Positions 7,417 to 16,887 of a stretch of DNA of 64,000 nucleotides are shown here, piece by piece. The translations under genes and the position numbers were made by a program. How positions within the stretch are numbered: position 1 is the stretch's first letter; every line of letters begins with the position of its first letter. The stretch comes from Halorubrum sp. F4 (lineage in GTDB: Archaea; Halobacteriota; Halobacteria; Halobacteriales; Haloferacaceae): the NCBI RefSeq assembly GCF_027257195.1, contig NZ_JAPDFS010000002.1:526701-590700 (forward strand), given 5' to 3'. Below the pieces are notes generated by a model. The model was not told the DNA's origin. It searched no databases and saw only the letters and a program-made list of their open reading frames with translations.

Positions 7417-8211
7417 TCATAGTTCGAAGGTGTCGCCGCGTTCAGCGACGCGAAACCCCGCCGACTCCAGTCGGGCACGCGCGTCGGATCCCGGATCGAG
7501 GAGTGGATTCGTGTGGTTCAGATGGGTGAACGCGACCTCGGTGTCGGCGTCGTCGAGGACGTCCATCGAGGACCGGACCGTCGGATGCGGGACGTCCGCG
7601 ACGCGATCGATCTCGTCTCGATTCCAGAAGGTCCCGTCGACGAGGGCGACGTCGACGTTTCGGATCAGTGACTCCGCATGTGTCGTCAGCGTGTCGATAT
7701 CGCTCATGTACAGGAGCGACCGGTCCGGACCGTCGATCCGGTACGACAGGGTCCCCGTCGGGAGCGATTCGCGATGGTCGACCCGGATCGGCGTGATCGA
7801 CGTCGTCTCGAGCGAAACGGAAGCCCCGTCGGCGACCGACCGCAGGTCGACGTTCCGGTTCGAAACGAGCGAGCACAGCGGGTCGTTCTCCTCGATCACG
7901 TCCCCGAGCCCGGCCGTGGCGTAGACCGGAACCTCGTCCGTGTCCGCCGATTCGCGTCCGAGATACAGCAGTCCGGAGAGGTGCCCGAGGTGGGCGTGCG
8001 TCAGGAACACGCCGTCGGGGATCTCAGCCAGCTGAAAGCGAACGTCGGGCGTCGCATCGAACAGGAATCGACCGTCGTCCTCCAGGAGGATCGCGCTCGC
8101 GTATCGCGTCCGATCGGAACTCTCACGCGCGGCCTCGCAGTTCGCGCATCGGCAGCCGAGATGCGGGACGCCGGCGTCCTGTGCTGACCCGAGGATCTCG
8201 ACGGTACTCAC
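7417..8211 (-). CDS. Metallo-beta-lactamase-fold hydrolase, PqqB-like
   Basis: A 264-residue protein read from a GTG start (STVEILGSAQDAGVPHLGC). The N-terminal AQDAGVPHLGCRCANC is the PqqB-like signature with clustered cysteines. The metal-binding motif is HAHLGHLSG rather than the canonical HxHxDH, with later LLYMSDID and FTHLNHTNPLL supplying further ligands. PqqB relatives act in pyrroloquinoline quinone maturation or as phosphodiesterase-like hydrolases; no other pqq gene is nearby, so I would not assign PQQ synthesis. Upstream in-frame ATG at 8268 is possible but lies outside the family's usual start. Confidence 0.8.
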   Translation of the reverse strand: MSTVEILGSAQDAGVPHLGCRCANCEAARESSDRTRYASAILLEDDGRFLFDATPDVRFQLAEIPDGVFLTHAHLGHLSGLLYLGRESADTDEVPVYATAGLGDVIEENDPLCSLVSNRNVDLRSVADGASVSLETTSITPIRVDHRESLPTGTLSYRIDGPDRSLLYMSDIDTLTTHAESLIRNVDVALVDGTFWNRDEIDRVADVPHPTVRSSMDVLDDADTEVAFTHLNHTNPLLDPGSDARARLESAGFRVAERGDTFEL

Positions 8212-8273
8212 GGTGTCCCGTCGAGGCCCTCGGTCAATCAATGTAGCGGTGGTCCGTCCCGTCTCCAACGGTC

Positions 8274-9353
8274 CTAGAACCCGTCCTCGAAGACGAACGT
8301 GCCGTTTCGCTGGACGACCTCGCCGTCGACCTCGATGACCGAGTCCTCGCTCATGTCGACGATCATGTCGACGTGTTCGGCGGACTCGTTGACCTCGTTC
8401 TCCTCGCCGACGGTCTCGGGATACGCGGAGCCGACCGCCATGTGGACGGTGTCGCCCATCTTCTCGTCGAACAGCATGTTGTAGGTGAACCGGTCGATCT
8501 GGCGGTTCATTCCGATCCCCAACTCGCCGAGGCGTCGCGAGCCCTCGTCGGTGTCGAGGATTCCGGCCAGCAGGTCCTCGTTGCGCTCGGCGGCGTGGGA
8601 GACGACCTCGCCGTCCTCGAACCGTAGACGGACGCCCTCGATCTCGCGGCCGTAGCGGTACAGCGGCAGGTCGAAGTACACCTCGCCGTCGACGCCGTCG
8701 CGGACGGGCGCGGTGAACACCTCGCCGCCGGGGAGGTTCTTCTCGCCCTTGTCGTTGAGCGTCGTGTTGCCGGAGACGTCGAGCGTCAGGTCCGTCCCCT
8801 CACCCGACCGGATCCGCACCTCGTCGGCGTCGTCCAGGATCTCCACCATCGCCGCCTGGAACTCGTGCTGGGCCTCCCAGTCGAGCGAGACTGCGTCCCA
8901 CACGAAGTCCTCGTACGCCTCGGTGCTCATTCCGGCGAGCTGGGCGTGTCCGGAGGTGGGGAACTGCGTGAGACACCACGTCTTCGAGAGACGGGTCCGT
9001 TTGACCTCCTCCATCGCGCGGTTGTACGCGGCGTTCGTCTCCGGGTCGACGTCGGCGTCCTCCGTGACGTTGGGGCCGCCCCGAGCGATCACGAACACGT
9101 CGGTCTCCTCGTAGAGCGCGCGCCGGTGGGAGGGTTCCTCGAACCCGTCGGCGGCGCGTTTGAAGGCCCGGTCCGCCCGCTTCGAGTAGTTGAGGTACAT
9201 CGGGTTCGCCCCGCGGTCGCCACAGATCTCGTGGAGCGCGACCGCGAGGTCCTCGGCCTCCTTCGGGAGCTGGATGACGACGTCGTCGCCGGCCTCGATG
9301 CCGGTCGAGTGGTTCGCGATCGTCTCCGCGTGTTCGCGTACGCGTGGGTCCAT
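8274..9353 (-). CDS. Aminopeptidase, M29 family
   Basis: A 359-residue protein starting MDPRVREHAETIANHSTGIEAGDDVVIQ, the usual M29 N-terminus. The metal-binding C-terminal half includes PGGEVFTAP, EVYFDLPLYRYG, GELGIGMNRQIDRF, DEKMGDTVHMAVGSAYP and AEHVDMIVDM, matching the Glu, His, Tyr and Asp ligands of thermophilic aminopeptidases. The family removes N-terminal residues from peptides using two metal ions. It is transcribed away from a membrane M48 protease gene 105 bp upstream. Confidence 0.92.
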   Translation of the reverse strand: MDPRVREHAETIANHSTGIEAGDDVVIQLPKEAEDLAVALHEICGDRGANPMYLNYSKRADRAFKRAADGFEEPSHRRALYEETDVFVIARGGPNVTEDADVDPETNAAYNRAMEEVKRTRLSKTWCLTQFPTSGHAQLAGMSTEAYEDFVWDAVSLDWEAQHEFQAAMVEILDDADEVRIRSGEGTDLTLDVSGNTTLNDKGEKNLPGGEVFTAPVRDGVDGEVYFDLPLYRYGREIEGVRLRFEDGEVVSHAAERNEDLLAGILDTDEGSRRLGELGIGMNRQIDRFTYNMLFDEKMGDTVHMAVGSAYPETVGEENEVNESAEHVDMIVDMSEDSVIEVDGEVVQRNGTFVFEDGF

Positions 9354-9458
9354 GTATCCCGTCTTCTCGCCGCGGATGATGACCGTTTCCCTCGAAGGCG
9401 TTCCTCGAACGAGCGACCCCGACGCAACGCGTTTGTCCACCCGTCGCGTAGCGAGCGT

Positions 9459-10421
9459 ATGGCCCGGATCGCCTTTCGGCTCGCGACGGCGACCGTGGGC
9501 ATCGTCCTCCTCGCGGGGTACCTCGCCGCGGCGTTCCTCGTCTTCGACGCGCTTCGCGTGCTCTGGTCGCTCCGACCCGGCACCGCCGAGCTGGTCGGCC
9601 TGCTCGTCGTCGCCACGCTCGGGTCCGCGTACCTGAGCTATCGGTTCGGCACGGCGCGGCTCCTCGCGGCGGTCGACGCCGACCCGATCCCGCGCGAGCG
9701 CGCCCCGGAGCTCCATCGGCGGCTCGATGCCCTCCTCACGCGGATGGACGTCGAACGGCCCGTCCTGTACGTCGCGGACGTACGCGCACCGAACGCCTTC
9801 GCGGTCGGCGGGTCCGGCGGCGGCGCACTCGTGGTCGACCGGTCGCTGTTCCGGCTGCTCCCGCCGCGGGAGCTCGAGGCGATCCTCGCACACGAGCTCG
9901 CCCACCTCGAGACGAACGACGGGCTCGCGGCCGCGATCGTCGACGGTCTCGTTCGGACCGTCGTCGGGATCCTCACGCTCGCGACGCTGCCCGCGTTGCT
10001 GGCGCTGTCGGGACTCGCCGGCGGGTCAGCGTGGATCCGCGGCCGACCGGGTGACCGTTCCGGAGCGTTCGCCCGGCTCCACCGCCTCCTCGCCGGGGGA
10101 CTGGCGGCCGGGTTCGTCCTCGTGACGCTTCTCGCGCGGACCCGCTCGCGCAGAAGGGAGTTCGCCGCCGACGACCGCGCGGCCGAGGTGACCGGCGATC
10201 CGCTGGCGCTCGCTCGGGCGCTCCGGCGGATCGACCGCACGGCCGACCCGGTCTGGCCGTTCGCGCCGCTTTCCACGCACCGCGACGCGGACGACCCGCT
10301 GGAGCGCTGGCTCTCGACGCATCCGCCGACGGCCGAGCGGATCGATCGACTCCGGCGACGCGCCGAGGCGGAACGTCCCCGTCGTGGTCGCGAGGGCTGG
10401 ACCGGCGTGCCCGTCAGGTGA
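9459..10421 (+). CDS. M48-family membrane zinc metalloprotease (HtpX-like)
   Basis: A 320-residue protein with two hydrophobic segments at the N-terminus (about 8-33 and 40-60), the zinc motif HELAHLETND after LPPRELEAILA, two more membrane stretches (about 165-190 and 207-226), then RRREFAADDRAAEVTGDP, which provides the third zinc ligand (E in EFAAD). HtpX-type proteases degrade damaged membrane proteins. A frame extends far upstream on this strand, but only the ATG at 9459 leads directly into the conserved hydrophobic start. Confidence 0.88.
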   Translation: MARIAFRLATATVGIVLLAGYLAAAFLVFDALRVLWSLRPGTAELVGLLVVATLGSAYLSYRFGTARLLAAVDADPIPRERAPELHRRLDALLTRMDVERPVLYVADVRAPNAFAVGGSGGGALVVDRSLFRLLPPRELEAILAHELAHLETNDGLAAAIVDGLVRTVVGILTLATLPALLALSGLAGGSAWIRGRPGDRSGAFARLHRLLAGGLAAGFVLVTLLARTRSRRREFAADDRAAEVTGDPLALARALRRIDRTADPVWPFAPLSTHRDADDPLERWLSTHPPTAERIDRLRRRAEAERPRRGREGWTGVPVR

Positions 10422-10454
10422 GGCGGAGCGTGAGGGGAGCGCTCGCGTCCTCGC

Positions 10455-11087
10455 TCACCCGGTCAACAGCCACACGCCGAGTAACAACAGGATCCCGCCG
10501 GCGGCTCGGTCCAGCCAGCGGCCGGTCCGCTCCGCCCGGAGGAGGTCCGCGGCCCCGTCGGCGGCGACCGCCACGCCACCGAGGTAGACCGCGGTAAGCA
10601 CCGCATAAGTGGCTCCGAGGACCGCGATCGCCGCCTCGCTTCCCGGTCCCCCGGCGGCTTCGCCGCCTCTTCCCGCGGCGAACCCGGGGAGGAACGCGAG
10701 GAAGAACAGCGCGACCTGCGGATTGAGCGCGTTGACGAGGAAGCCCTCGAGAATCCCACCCTCAGCCGCCGCCGACCCCCCGTTTCCGGCCGAGCGGAGC
10801 GTGTCGATCCCGAGATAACAGAGGTAGATCGCGCCGACGACGCGGACGATCCGTTCCGCACCGGGGAGAGCCCGGTAGACCGCCGCGACGCCGACGACGA
10901 CGAGCGCGGTGTGAAACAGGATCCCGACCGTGACGCCGAGGGCGGCGCGGAGTCCGGCCGTCCGGCCGTCGATCCCCCGCGAGAGCACGAACAGCGTGTC
11001 GGGTCCCGGCGTGACGATCAGCGTCGCGGCCGCCACCACGAAGAGGGCGTACGTCGGGGGATCGAGGGCGAATTCGGCGGCGACCAT
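10455..11087 (-). CDS. LysE/RhtB-family amino acid exporter
   Basis: A 210-residue integral membrane protein of typical LysE size with about six hydrophobic segments. It contains VTPGPDTLFVLSRGI near the N-terminus, the family signature, and FLVNALNPQVALFFLAFLPGF in the middle (LNPK-like motif). These exporters expel amino acids or small metabolites. The start is fixed by TTTTATCC on the minus strand, centred about 29 nt upstream. The substrate cannot be inferred from neighbours. Confidence 0.88.
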   Translation of the reverse strand: MVAAEFALDPPTYALFVVAAATLIVTPGPDTLFVLSRGIDGRTAGLRAALGVTVGILFHTALVVVGVAAVYRALPGAERIVRVVGAIYLCYLGIDTLRSAGNGGSAAAEGGILEGFLVNALNPQVALFFLAFLPGFAAGRGGEAAGGPGSEAAIAVLGATYAVLTAVYLGGVAVAADGAADLLRAERTGRWLDRAAGGILLLLGVWLLTG

Positions 11088-11176
11088 CGTATCCGAGAGA
11101 GGGAGCCGGACCGGATAAAAACCGATCGACGTTCGGGAGATCCGGGATCCGCGTCGGCTTCCGAGGACGATCGAAA

Positions 11177-11254
11177 CCGCCACGTCGCCCGCAAAGCATA
11201 GCACGCCCGCCACGTCGCCCGCGAGGCGCACTCACCCCCGCCACGTCGCCCGCG
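11177..11254 (+). repeat. Three tandem copies of a roughly 30-bp unit in a divergent promoter region
   Basis: The core CCGCCACGTCGCCCGC begins at 11177, 11207 and 11238, a period of 30-31 bp, with diverged sequence between cores. It lies between the divergent LysE-type exporter gene and cofH, just upstream of the cofH TATA box (TTTTTATC, 11273-11280). It could be an upstream regulatory array or a slippage product. The units abut directly, unlike CRISPR repeats. Confidence 0.65.
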
Positions 11255-11303
11255 AGTGCCGTGACCGTCCCGTTTTTATCCGTGGGGCCGGGACGGTAGG
11301 GGG

Positions 11304-12695
11304 ATGACGACGGAGTCCGATCTGGATCCGAACGACTTCGGTTTCGCCGAGCCGGCGACCGACCAGTCGTTCGAGAACGCCCTCGCGAAGGCCCGTGACG
11401 GGACTCGCCTCTCCGTCGACGACGCGACGGAACTGCTCGCGACCGGGACCGACGCCGACGGGATCGATCCGGTCAGGAAGGAGGCCGTCCTGGAACTCGC
11501 CGACCGCCGACGCGCCGAGGAAGTCGGCGACGAGATCACCTTCGTCGCCAACCTCAACAACAACGTCACCACCGCCTGCAACACGGGGTGTCTGTTCTGT
11601 AACTTCAAGGACTCCGCACACGCGTTCGAGGCCGAAAGCGACGTCGACCACGCCGGCTTCACCAAGCCGCCCGCCGAGTCGCGGGCGGTCGTCGAGGACG
11701 CCCTCGATCTGGGCATCTACGAGGTGTGTTCCGTCTCCGGGCTCCACCCGGCGTTCGCGCTGAACGCGGAGCATCACGAGATCCTCGAAGGCTACGACGA
11801 CCCCGCGAGCGAGGTGAACTACAAGCCGCCGGCGGCGTACGCGACCGACCCGGGAACCTACCTCGAGCAGATGGAGGCGATGTCGGTCGGCGGCGTCCAC
11901 CTCCACTCGATGACGCCGGAGGAGGCCTACCACGCGAGGCGAGGGACCGACTGGGAGTACGAGGCGGTGTACGACCGCCTCGCCGCCGCCGGGCTCGACT
12001 CCGCGCCGGGCACCGCGGCCGAGATCCTCGTCGACGAGGTGCGCGACGTGATCTGTCCGGGAAAGATCCGCACCGACGACTGGGTCGCCGCGATGGAGGG
12101 CGCGATGGCGGCCGGCCTCGACGTCACCTCGACGATGATGTACGGCCACGTCGAGACGGTCGAACACCGCGCGGAGCACCTGGAGGTGATCCGGGACCTC
12201 CAGGACCGAACCGGCGGGATCACCGAGTTCGTGCCGCTCTCCTTCATCCATCGGAACACGCCGCTGTACCGCCAGGGCGTCGTCGACTCCGGACCCTCCC
12301 GCGACGAGGACGAACTCGTCGTCGCGGTGGCCCGGCTCTTCCTCGACAACGTCGACCACGTCCAGGCGTCGTGGGTGAAGTCGGGCGACGCGCACGGGCT
12401 CAAACTGCTCAACTGCGGCGCGGACGACTTCATGGGGACGATCCTCTCCGAGGAGATCACGAAGCGCGCGGGCGGCGAGTACGGCGAGTACCGCTCGTTC
12501 GACGACTACGTCGAGATGATCACGGCGATCGGTCGCGTTCCCGTCGAACGGTCGACCGACTACCGGACGCGCCGGCGGATCGACCCCGACGACGGCCCGC
12601 ACGGACCGCGGCTCGGCCCTCGCGCCGACGGCACGCCGATGCTCCCGAACGGGACGGCGGGCGGCGACGGCGACCCCGCGAGCGCGGACGACTGA
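11304..12695 (+). CDS. cofH: 7,8-didemethyl-8-hydroxy-5-deazariboflavin synthase, CofH subunit
   Basis: A 463-residue radical SAM enzyme. CNTGCLFC (C92, C96, C99) is the CxxxCxxC cluster motif with the following NF. LHPAFALN, VGGVHLHSMTPEEAYHARR, PGTAAEILVDEVRDVICPGK and TSTMMYGHVET are CofH hallmarks. With CofG it builds the F420 chromophore (Fo) from tyrosine and 5-amino-6-ribitylaminouracil; CofG is not in this window. A TATA box 28 nt upstream makes the ATG the transcript start. The last 50 residues are an acidic disordered tail. EtfBA follows 44 bp later. Confidence 0.93.
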   Translation: MTTESDLDPNDFGFAEPATDQSFENALAKARDGTRLSVDDATELLATGTDADGIDPVRKEAVLELADRRRAEEVGDEITFVANLNNNVTTACNTGCLFCNFKDSAHAFEAESDVDHAGFTKPPAESRAVVEDALDLGIYEVCSVSGLHPAFALNAEHHEILEGYDDPASEVNYKPPAAYATDPGTYLEQMEAMSVGGVHLHSMTPEEAYHARRGTDWEYEAVYDRLAAAGLDSAPGTAAEILVDEVRDVICPGKIRTDDWVAAMEGAMAAGLDVTSTMMYGHVETVEHRAEHLEVIRDLQDRTGGITEFVPLSFIHRNTPLYRQGVVDSGPSRDEDELVVAVARLFLDNVDHVQASWVKSGDAHGLKLLNCGADDFMGTILSEEITKRAGGEYGEYRSFDDYVEMITAIGRVPVERSTDYRTRRRIDPDDGPHGPRLGPRADGTPMLPNGTAGGDGDPASADD

Positions 12696-12739
12696 CGCGT
12701 TTCGAAAACCATTACCTCCCGACCGCCGGAGGATCGTTC

Positions 12740-13528
12740 ATGAAAGTCCTCGTGACCGTAAAGGAGGTCGGGGAGCCCGACGACGACTTCGAGATCGAGG
12801 GGACCGACATCGCGGCGTCGGACCTCGAGTACGATCTCAACGAGTGGGACGACTACGCCGTGGAGGCGGCCGTCCAGCTCGCGGAGGCCGGGATCGCCGA
12901 CGAGGTGGTCGCCGTCACTATCGGCCCCGAGCGCGCCGAGGAGACGATCCGAATGGCCCTCGCGAAGGGTGCCGACCGCGCCGTTCGCGTCTGGGACGAC
13001 GCCTTCGAGGGGACCTTCGCCGACGTCTCCTCGAAGGTCGACGTCCTCGAGGCGGTCGTCGACGACGAGGAGCCGGAGCTCGTCTTGAGCGGCGTCCAGG
13101 CGGCCGACACCGCCTTCGGCGCGACCGGCGTCGCGCTCGCCGAGCGGATCGGGTTCGAGCACGCCGCGGTCGTCAACGACCTGGAGCTCGACGCCGACGC
13201 GGGCGTCGCGAACGTCCACCGCGAGCTGGAGGGGGGAATAGAGGAGCTGACCGAGGTCGACCTGCCCGCCGTGTTGACCGTCCAGACCGGGCTCAACGAG
13301 CCGCGATACGCGAGCCTCCGCGGGATCCGGCAGGCCCAGCGCAAGGAGATCGCCGTGACGGAGTTGGAGGACCTCGGGCTCTCTGCCGCCGACGTCGAGA
13401 GCACGCTGACGCTGACGGAGATGTACGAGCCCGAGAGCGAGTCCGACGCGGAGATCATCGAGGGCGACGCCGGCGAGGCCGCGGGACGCCTTGCCGAGGT
13501 CCTGCGTGACAAGGGGGTGGGCGCGTGA
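12740..13528 (+). CDS. etfB: Electron transfer flavoprotein, beta subunit
   Basis: A 262-residue protein starting MKVLVTVKEVGEPDDDFE with NEWDDYAVEAAVQLAE and VLSGVQAADTAFGATGVALAE, standard EtfB/FixA features for AMP or FAD binding. It pairs with EtfA to shuttle electrons from acyl-CoA or other flavin dehydrogenases to the quinone pool. The stop and the next start share one base (TGATG). The promoter candidate CCATTACC sits 27 nt upstream, and a GGAGG stretch precedes the ATG by 7 nt, so either leaderless or SD-led starts are possible. Confidence 0.9.
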   Translation: MKVLVTVKEVGEPDDDFEIEGTDIAASDLEYDLNEWDDYAVEAAVQLAEAGIADEVVAVTIGPERAEETIRMALAKGADRAVRVWDDAFEGTFADVSSKVDVLEAVVDDEEPELVLSGVQAADTAFGATGVALAERIGFEHAAVVNDLELDADAGVANVHRELEGGIEELTEVDLPAVLTVQTGLNEPRYASLRGIRQAQRKEIAVTELEDLGLSAADVESTLTLTEMYEPESESDAEIIEGDAGEAAGRLAEVLRDKGVGA

Positions 13529-14481
13529 TGAGCGACGTTCTCGTCGTCTCCGAGCACCGCCGCGGCGAGCTTCGCGACGTCTCGCTCGAACTGCTCACCG
13601 CCGGTCGCGAGCTGGCGGACGCCCTCGATGGCGACCTCCACGTCGCGGTCGTCGCCGGCGACGTCGAGCGGTTCGCCGACGAGCTGAACCGGCCGGGCGT
13701 CGACCGGATCCACGCCGTCGAGAACGGCGAGGAGTTCGACCACACCGTCTACGCGGCCGCCGTCGAGGCGCTCGCGGAGCGGATCGACCCGGCCGCGATC
13801 GTCACGCCCAACTCCGTCAACGGGCTCGACTACGCGCCCGCGGTCGCGGAGCGGCTGGACGTTCCGCTCGTGGCCGACGTCCTCGGCTTCGAGTACGACG
13901 CCGACGGCGGTCTGACGGTCACCCGCGAGATGTACGGCTCGAAGGTGGAGACGACCGTCGCGGTCGAGGGAGACCGGTTCTGTCTCACGGTTCGCGGCGG
14001 CGAGTTCGTTCCCGCCGAGGGCGTCGGGGACGCCGAGGTCGGGTCGGTCGACATCGAGGCCCCCGAGTCGGGCGCGCGCGTCAAGGGCTTCGAGGAGGTC
14101 GGCGGCGGCGACGTCGACATCGCGGACGCCGACGTGCTCGTCTCGGTCGGGCGCGGGATCGGCGAGGAGGAGAACCTCGACCTCGTCGAGGAACTCGCGG
14201 ACGCGCTCGGCGCGACGCTCTCGTCGTCGCGGCCGATCGTCGACAACGGATGGCTCCCGAAGAACCGTCAAGTCGGCCAGTCGGGCAAGGTCGTCACCCC
14301 CGACGTGTACATCGCGGTCGGTATCTCCGGAGCGGTCCAGCACGTCGCGGGCATGAAGGGTTCGGACACGATCGTCGCGATCAACACCGACCCGAACGCG
14401 CCCATCTTCGACATCGCCGACTACGGGATCGTCGGCGACCTCTTCGACGTCGTCCCCGAACTCGTCGCCGAGTTCGAGTGA
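13528..14481 (+). CDS. etfA: Electron transfer flavoprotein, alpha subunit
   Basis: A 317-residue partner of EtfB. The N-terminal domain (about 1-185) has the [20 protein letters not shown] region, and the C-terminal FAD domain (about 200-317) contains [40 protein letters not shown] and [11 protein letters not shown], the FAD-binding signature. Start at ATG overlapping the etfB stop. No FixC-type quinone reductase or FixX ferredoxin follows directly, so the electron acceptor is encoded elsewhere. Confidence 0.92.
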   Translation: MSDVLVVSEHRRGELRDVSLELLTAGRELADALDGDLHVAVVAGDVERFADELNRPGVDRIHAVENGEEFDHTVYAAAVEALAERIDPAAIVTPNSVNGLDYAPAVAERLDVPLVADVLGFEYDADGGLTVTREMYGSKVETTVAVEGDRFCLTVRGGEFVPAEGVGDAEVGSVDIEAPESGARVKGFEEVGGGDVDIADADVLVSVGRGIGEEENLDLVEELADALGATLSSSRPIVDNGWLPKNRQVGQSGKVVTPDVYIAVGISGAVQHVAGMKGSDTIVAINTDPNAPIFDIADYGIVGDLFDVVPELVAEFE

Positions 14482-14569
14482 TCGGGACGGGACCGACGAG
14501 AGCCGGCGGACGGTGCCGTCCGCCCCTTCCGGCGAAAACCCTATACTCCCCGTTCGGGATGTCTTGGAT

Positions 14570-14812
14570 ATGCCACACGTCCGGGGGACGATCCACGGCG
14601 TTGCCGCGATGGTGACGCTGGTCGTCGGATCGATGCTGACCAACACGATCCGGGAGGAGTTCGAACTGTTCGCACAGATCGCCGCGACGACGACCCGGCT
14701 GATCGTCGACGTCGCCGAACTGCCGGTCTCCGAGGAGATCGCCGAGGTCGTCGTCCCCGTCGGCGTGTTGATGGGGATCTGGGTGTTCGCCTACGAGCTC
14801 CAGCGGCTCTGA
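14570..14812 (+). CDS. Small membrane protein of unknown function
   Basis: An 80-residue protein with hydrophobic segments at about 9-25 and 61-76, joined by an acidic amphipathic stretch (REEFELFAQIAATTTRLIVDVAELP). I do not recognise a family. The ATG at 14570 is chosen because CTATAC is centred about 28 nt upstream. It is followed after 8 bp by the DUF5995-like gene in the same direction, so the two may form an operon. Confidence 0.65.
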   Translation: MPHVRGTIHGVAAMVTLVVGSMLTNTIREEFELFAQIAATTTRLIVDVAELPVSEEIAEVVVPVGVLMGIWVFAYELQRL

Positions 14813-14820
14813 CGGATCGA

Positions 14821-15765
14821 ATGATCCCGATCCGCGCCGCGCTCCCGACGACCACTGAGGCCAGGGCGTTGCTGGCCGCCTACCGACCGGGGACCGGCGT
14901 GAACGCCGACCGACTCGTCGCGGAGGTAGCCGACACTGAACCCGACGCCGGGCTCGTCGACCCCCTCGCGGACCCCTTCTCGTCCGTCGACGACGTCGCC
15001 GACCGGCTGGCTCGAGCCGAGTCGCGCCTCCGCGACCGCGGCGACCGCCGGTCGGTGTTCCTCACGGTGTACGTCCGGATGACCGAGGCGGTCGCGGCGG
15101 CGATCGAAGCCGGCGAGTTCGTCGACGACGAGTGGGTCGCGTCGTACCTCGTCGCGTTCGCGGAGCACTACCGACGGGCGTTCCTCGCGTTCGAGCGCCG
15201 CGAGTTCGACGCGCTCCCGCGGGCGTGGATCGTGGCTTTCGGCGCGGCCGCCCGCGGCGACACCCTCGTCGCCCAGGACGCCCTCCTCGGGATCAACGCG
15301 CACATCAGCTACGACCTCACGTACACGCTCCGGGACGTCGGGATCGACCCGGACCGCGGGGACAAGCGGGCCGATCACGACCGAATCAACGACGTCCTCG
15401 CCCGGCTCGTTTCGGTCGTCCAGGAGGCGCTCGTCGAGGTGTACGACGCCGCGGGCGTCGCCGGAGTCGACGCGCTGTTCGACCCGCTCGACGACCGGAT
15501 CGCCCTCCTGGGACTGAGGGGAAGCCGCGAGTTCGCCTGGCGGAACGCCGTGTCGCTCGCGGACCTCCCGCCGTGGATCGCGACGGGATACGTCGGCTGG
15601 CGCGCTCGGACCGTCTCGACCGGGGTCGCGACCCTGATCGCCACGCCCCGGATCGATCCGGAGGACCGACGGCGGCTCGAGGCGTTCGAAGCGAACGTTC
15701 CGGCGCTGACCGAGTTCCACGACGAGCTCCGACGGCGGACCGCGTCGATGGCGGGCGACGCGTGA
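14821..15765 (+). CDS. DUF5995-family protein
   Basis: A 314-residue mostly helical soluble protein. Features typical of the family are [45 protein letters not shown] and [13 protein letters not shown], where the conserved Asn-Ala-His may be catalytic or metal-binding. The domain occurs in bacteria and haloarchaea without an assigned reaction. It follows a small membrane protein by 8 bp. Confidence 0.8.
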   Translation: MIPIRAALPTTTEARALLAAYRPGTGVNADRLVAEVADTEPDAGLVDPLADPFSSVDDVADRLARAESRLRDRGDRRSVFLTVYVRMTEAVAAAIEAGEFVDDEWVASYLVAFAEHYRRAFLAFERREFDALPRAWIVAFGAAARGDTLVAQDALLGINAHISYDLTYTLRDVGIDPDRGDKRADHDRINDVLARLVSVVQEALVEVYDAAGVAGVDALFDPLDDRIALLGLRGSREFAWRNAVSLADLPPWIATGYVGWRARTVSTGVATLIATPRIDPEDRRRLEAFEANVPALTEFHDELRRRTASMAGDA

Positions 15766-15856
15766 TCGAACCGGCGTCCTCGACCCCTCCGCCGCCCCGA
15801 TCGTCCCCGGCGGACTCTCGGTTCGTTTATCACCCCGCCGACCCTCCGATCCCTCA

Positions 15857-16843
15857 ATGAGCGAGGCCGACGAGCAGCCGGCTGCGACCGCGACGGGCCG
15901 TGAGATCTGGATCGAGAAGTACCGGCCACAGACGCTCGAGGACATCCACGGCCAGGAGGAGATCGTCGAGCGCCTCGGGAGCTACATCGAGCAGGACGAC
16001 GTTCCGCACCTTCTTTTCAGTGGTCCAGCAGGCGTAGGGAAGACCACCGCGGCCACCGCCATCGCCCGCGAGATCTACGGCGAGGACAACTGGCGCGGCA
16101 ACTTCCTCGAGCTCAACGCCTCCGACCAGCGCGGGATCGACGTGGTCCGCGACCGGATCAAGGGGTTCGCGCGCTCGTCGTTCGGCGGCGACTTCCGGAT
16201 CGTGTTCCTCGACGAGGCCGACAGCCTCACCGATGACGCCCAGTCGGCACTCCGCCGGACGATGGAGCAGTTCTCCGACAACACCCGCTTCATCCTCTCG
16301 TGTAACTACTCCTCGAAGATCATCGACCCGATCCAGTCGCGGTGTGCCGTCTTCCGCTTCTCGCCGCTCTCCGACGAGGCCGTCGCCAGTCAGACCCGTG
16401 AGATCGCGGCCGCCGAGGGGATCGAAGTGACCGACGCGGGCGTCGACGCGCTCGTCTACGCCGCCGACGGCGACATGCGCCGGGCGATCAACTCGCTTCA
16501 GGCCGCGGCGACGACCGGCGACGTGGTCGACGAGGAGGCGGTGTACGCGATCACCGCGACCGCCCGGCCCGAGGAGATCGAGTCGATGGTGACCGACGCG
16601 TTGGCGGGCGACTTCACGAAGGCGCGCGCGACCCTCGACACCCTGCTCACCGACACCGGGATGGCCGGCGGCGACGTGATCGACCAGCTTCACCGCTCCG
16701 TCTGGGAGTTCGACCTCCACGAGCGCGAGGCCGTCCGGCTGATGGAGCGGATCGGCGAGACCGACTACCGGATCGCCGAGGGCGCGAACGAGCAGGTCCA
16801 ACTGGAGGCGCTGTTGGCTGCGCTGGCGCTGCGTGAAGAGTAG
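15857..16843 (+). CDS. rfcS: Replication factor C, small subunit (clamp loader)
   Basis: A 328-residue AAA+ ATPase starting within [19 protein letters not shown]. Walker [10 protein letters not shown] (56-64), Walker B VFLDEAD, sensor 1 [10 protein letters not shown] and the SRC motif QSRCAVFRF are all present. With the large subunit it opens and loads the PCNA sliding clamp on DNA. Many haloarchaeal rfcS genes carry an intein at or near Walker A; this one is uninterrupted. TTTATCAC centred about 29 nt upstream supports a leaderless start. Confidence 0.95.
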   Translation: MSEADEQPAATATGREIWIEKYRPQTLEDIHGQEEIVERLGSYIEQDDVPHLLFSGPAGVGKTTAATAIAREIYGEDNWRGNFLELNASDQRGIDVVRDRIKGFARSSFGGDFRIVFLDEADSLTDDAQSALRRTMEQFSDNTRFILSCNYSSKIIDPIQSRCAVFRFSPLSDEAVASQTREIAAAEGIEVTDAGVDALVYAADGDMRRAINSLQAAATTGDVVDEEAVYAITATARPEEIESMVTDALAGDFTKARATLDTLLTDTGMAGGDVIDQLHRSVWEFDLHEREAVRLMERIGETDYRIAEGANEQVQLEALLAALALREE

Positions 16844-16887
16844 TTCGGAGTTAGTTTCGGAGTGATTCTGTCGGGACTCTCTCGCCT

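Noticed and set aside
11177..11254. Possible CRISPR remnant
   Set aside because: Three imperfect units in direct tandem with no unique spacers and no cas genes.
11232..14646. Several long frames antisense to or overlapping cofH and etfBA
   Set aside because: All lack recognisable motifs and coincide with third-position GC bias of the real genes.
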